Positions 16,042 to 18,536 of a stretch of 18,536 nt of DNA are shown piece by piece (the stretch's first letter is position 1; each line of letters opens with the position of its first letter). Origin of the DNA: Beroe ovata (Eukaryota > Ctenophora > Nuda > Beroida > Beroidae); the NCBI GenBank assembly GCA_946803715.1, contig CAMPET010000038.1, positions 391,059 to 409,594 on the forward strand, written 5' to 3'. Below the pieces are notes generated by a model. That model worked only from the letters and a program-made list of their open reading frames with translations. It did no database searches and was not told where the DNA came from. The position numbers and the translations under genes were made by a program.

Positions 16042-18509
16042 CAATGAGGTCCTGCCGTTAACAACAACACAAATAAAATAACAACAAAACTATCAACAAA
16101 ACTGACAACTGTGAACTACTGGACAAGCAAAGAAAAAGCACAATAACAGAAGAATTGAGGTTATTTCCTGTCAACAAAGTAAACAATATACCAAGAAGTG
16201 CAGGTTGAATATCGATAGGCAGTTTGTACCAGGTGCACCAAATACACACGATCTAGATGAAATAACAAAATAGAGTGTGTTTATTATTTCGAGGTTCACT
16301 ACTATGACGTTGGACACAATGAACAAAACCTAGGTGATAGGAGATATTGATTCAATTATCATTTCACATTCGTCGAAATAAATAGTAAGGTACCGGAGTC
16401 TCAAGAATGGAAAATAAGAAGATACAAGCTAATTCCTTCACCAGTGTATCCCTAAGGGTCTCTAGTAACACCACAGAAAGTTGTCAAATTCTGTCAACCC
16501 TGCAACACCTTCATTTTCGGGTTTTTGCACGTGCGCGTACGCGACCATGGGAAAATTTTGGATTTTTTTAATTTTGGAGTTTTTTACCCGGAAAAAGACC
16601 TACCCTGACCAAGCAGATGAAAATAACATCGCATAAAACCCAACTACCGCATTATTTGACAAAAAGGTAGTTTTTCGCATCCCTTTCCAGTAACTTTCCA
16701 TGAGTTGCATCTGGGGCATCGATTATAATACTCGAATGTAACACCCAATAGTGAGGAGGAGCGGGGCCAGGTGTAGCAAATGTAAAGACAAATGCCCGGG
16801 ACGAGGGAATGGTTACAAAGAGTCAGCTCTCGATAACCACACAGCATTAGGTGTAACAATTCTGTACACTAACGACTGTTAGTACTATAATAGCTCGCGA
16901 TTATAGTGTGGGGTAAATCATTGGACCGTGGTGCTATTATCATAAGGGTATGCACTGCGCCACTGCATACTATGCAGGAGGGACTGAGTGGACTTTTCTA
17001 CAGAAATGGACATGTTATACTTATACTGAGGGAGAGCAACAGATAGTATTTGAAACGCAACACATCAGTTGCTAGTGTGATATCATAATGCAGTGGCACC
17101 CAAAGAGAGCAGGGTTCGGAATTGGCCTCCTCCCTCAGAGAATCAATTCTCATCAATTTCCAGATGAGGAAATTGCCCCAATATTGGCCCAATATCGTTC
17201 TGGAAACCAGGTACCCAGACAACCAGCCACACGGCATAGGTACTGTACTACTAACTACATGGTTCTAGAACCCGATACCACCGTGATGTGTCATGGTAAC
17301 AAACCAATGTGGTGACTGGTGTAGCTCATGTGACGGAAAAATATGTTAATTGGGGAAGTGGTAATTGGTTATCATGTAGAGGTGGCAGTTTGTTGTTAAC
17401 TAATGGAAGTGTGAATTAGGACACTTACTATTAGAGCAACAATCTTGATATGAATTTGACCTGCAGCAAGTAAAAAGATTTTCGAAACGACACAAGACCA
17501 CACGCAAAAGATCTTATGAAATTACTAAAAAAGCCCTCAAGAAATAGTTGAAATTCATAAGTAAGGGAGCGCGCGCACAGAACACGATGTATGAATGGGA
17601 GTCGAATAGAGTACAAAATCAACACCTCAACATTAGGGAGTCTTAACAAATTATAGCAGCATGTATTACAGATGAGAAATAGTAAAATAGTGTCGCAATT
17701 CTAGCGTATTAGGCAAACTACACATAGTTCTGAAATTTAGCAAAAATATCCACTTCTTTTACTTGGTATGATCTTTTATTAGGGAGAAGTTTCTTGAAAT
17801 ATACTTTAACCATTCACAGAAGCACCACACAAAAGTGTGCAAAAATAATCTAAAGACTTGCAAATATAGCTATTTGGAAGGATTCCTTTCGACAAATCAT
17901 CATAAATTTCACATACCTACTTCCCCAGGATAGTATGTAAAATTTACTCTGGGACAGTATTACGAGGTTAATGACCAAGTTATTCTGAAAGATATCCGAA
18001 TGGGGAGATCATCATATTGAACATAATGGTTTCTGGTATGAATCGCATCAATCCTCCAGAGATATTTATAGATGCTTTAACAAACCTAACCAAATCAAAT
18101 AGACTGCGTATTACGTAGTATTAGTACAAAAGTATACACCAGAAAGCCAATACGACTCAATTAAAACGCAAAGTCAAGATGAATTGGTAATGATCATGGA
18201 TCACCAACTGTGATACGTTGGTAATGAGTGTGAATACCGCTCAAAAACCACTCATGATCACTACAAAGCGTGGTGTAAATGACGGTTATAATGGGAAATG
18301 CATGACATGCATACCTGTACTCTTTCACACTCACGATTCACATACCTAACGTGATAATAATACATCATGGGAACTGATTAGTACGAACCAATCAGTGTGA
18401 GAATTGTAATGAGTTATCACTTATCGTGTATACGTGATGGCATGATATAGGTGGAACAATCGTAACGTCTCCGTAACATAAACAGAATGAAAATCCTCGC
18501 GATAGTTGG
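16042..18509. other. Sequence upstream of KLHL, no gene recognised
   Basis: No family resemblance found on either strand. The KLHL promoter and any 5' non-coding exon should lie here. A GC-rich patch with an E-box (GCACGTGCGCGTACGC, about 16527-16542) is the only promoter-like island, next to T-rich runs. One open stretch at 17088-17315 is listed separately as a weak candidate. Confidence 0.5.
17088..17315 (+). other. Weak candidate coding exon, unknown product
   Basis: A 75-codon frame with balanced composition, including WHPKRAGFGIGLLPQRI and FPDEEIAPILAQY. The frame is preceded by an acceptor-like ATAATGCAG (17084-17092), and a donor-like CAG|GTACCC lies near 17211. I recognise no family and the open frame is short enough to be accidental. 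Confidence 0.2.
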
Positions 18510-18536
18510 TCTCTCTCTCTCTCTCTCTCTCTCTCT
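18510..18536. repeat. CT microsatellite at the right edge
   Basis: An unbroken CT dinucleotide run continuing to the window end, so its true length is unknown. Confidence 0.95.

Overview
The window is animal nuclear DNA. It holds two multi-exon genes on the minus strand with GT-AG introns, a non-LTR retrotransposon, a cluster of short GC-rich transposons, and several micro- and minisatellites. The genes (a DOCK-family exchange factor and a BTB-BACK-Kelch protein), an ORF1 with a PHD finger, and introns mostly of 80-300 bp point to a metazoan, plausibly a marine invertebrate. The sequence alone does not fix the phylum. No bacterial, phage or CRISPR features are present.

Layout. Positions 1-3634 hold two diverged copies of a ~1.5 kb segment (about 32-1557 and 2128-3634), each starting at a CA microsatellite. 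Each ends in a DOCK coding exon; the first copy is cut off inside it at an ambiguous base (N, 1558). From 3592 to 6135, seven exons read on the minus strand join in phase into 248 residues of the N-terminal part of a DOCK6/7/8-like protein. Its first residues are not confidently found, and its DHR-1 and DHR-2 domains lie beyond the left edge. One of its introns starts in a 33-bp minisatellite that has copied the exon end and splice donor four times.

From about 6660 to 9200 lies a nest of short non-autonomous elements, here called families A (long hairpin), B (TGTTCCC...GTGCACA) and C (TTGTC...GACAA). Several have exact 8-9 bp target-site duplications, as expected for hAT-like transposons. At 8544-8898 a C element sits inside a B element inside an A element. 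The cluster also holds CCCTAA-like repeats, a foldback element carrying a tRNA-like sequence, and the tail of a reverse transcriptase ORF. From 9873 to 12062, on the minus strand, is the 5' half of a CR1/L2-like retrotransposon: ORF1 with PHD finger, then an APE-type endonuclease. Its reverse transcriptase is missing. Ns lie at both ends, and it begins 16 bases beyond the stop codon of the next gene.

From 12079 to 16038 lies an apparently complete KLHL gene on the minus strand (nine coding exons, all phases agreeing, 602 residues). Its longest intron contains seven copies of a ~104-bp repeat. The 2.5 kb to its right hold no gene I can name. The two genes share a strand but have no evident functional link: a DOCK protein is a Rho-family GTPase activator and a KLHL protein is a Cullin-3 adaptor. 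I see no convincing new biological system. The strongest novelties are the nested hairpin transposons, the minisatellite that copies a splice donor, and several structures that may be assembly artefacts.
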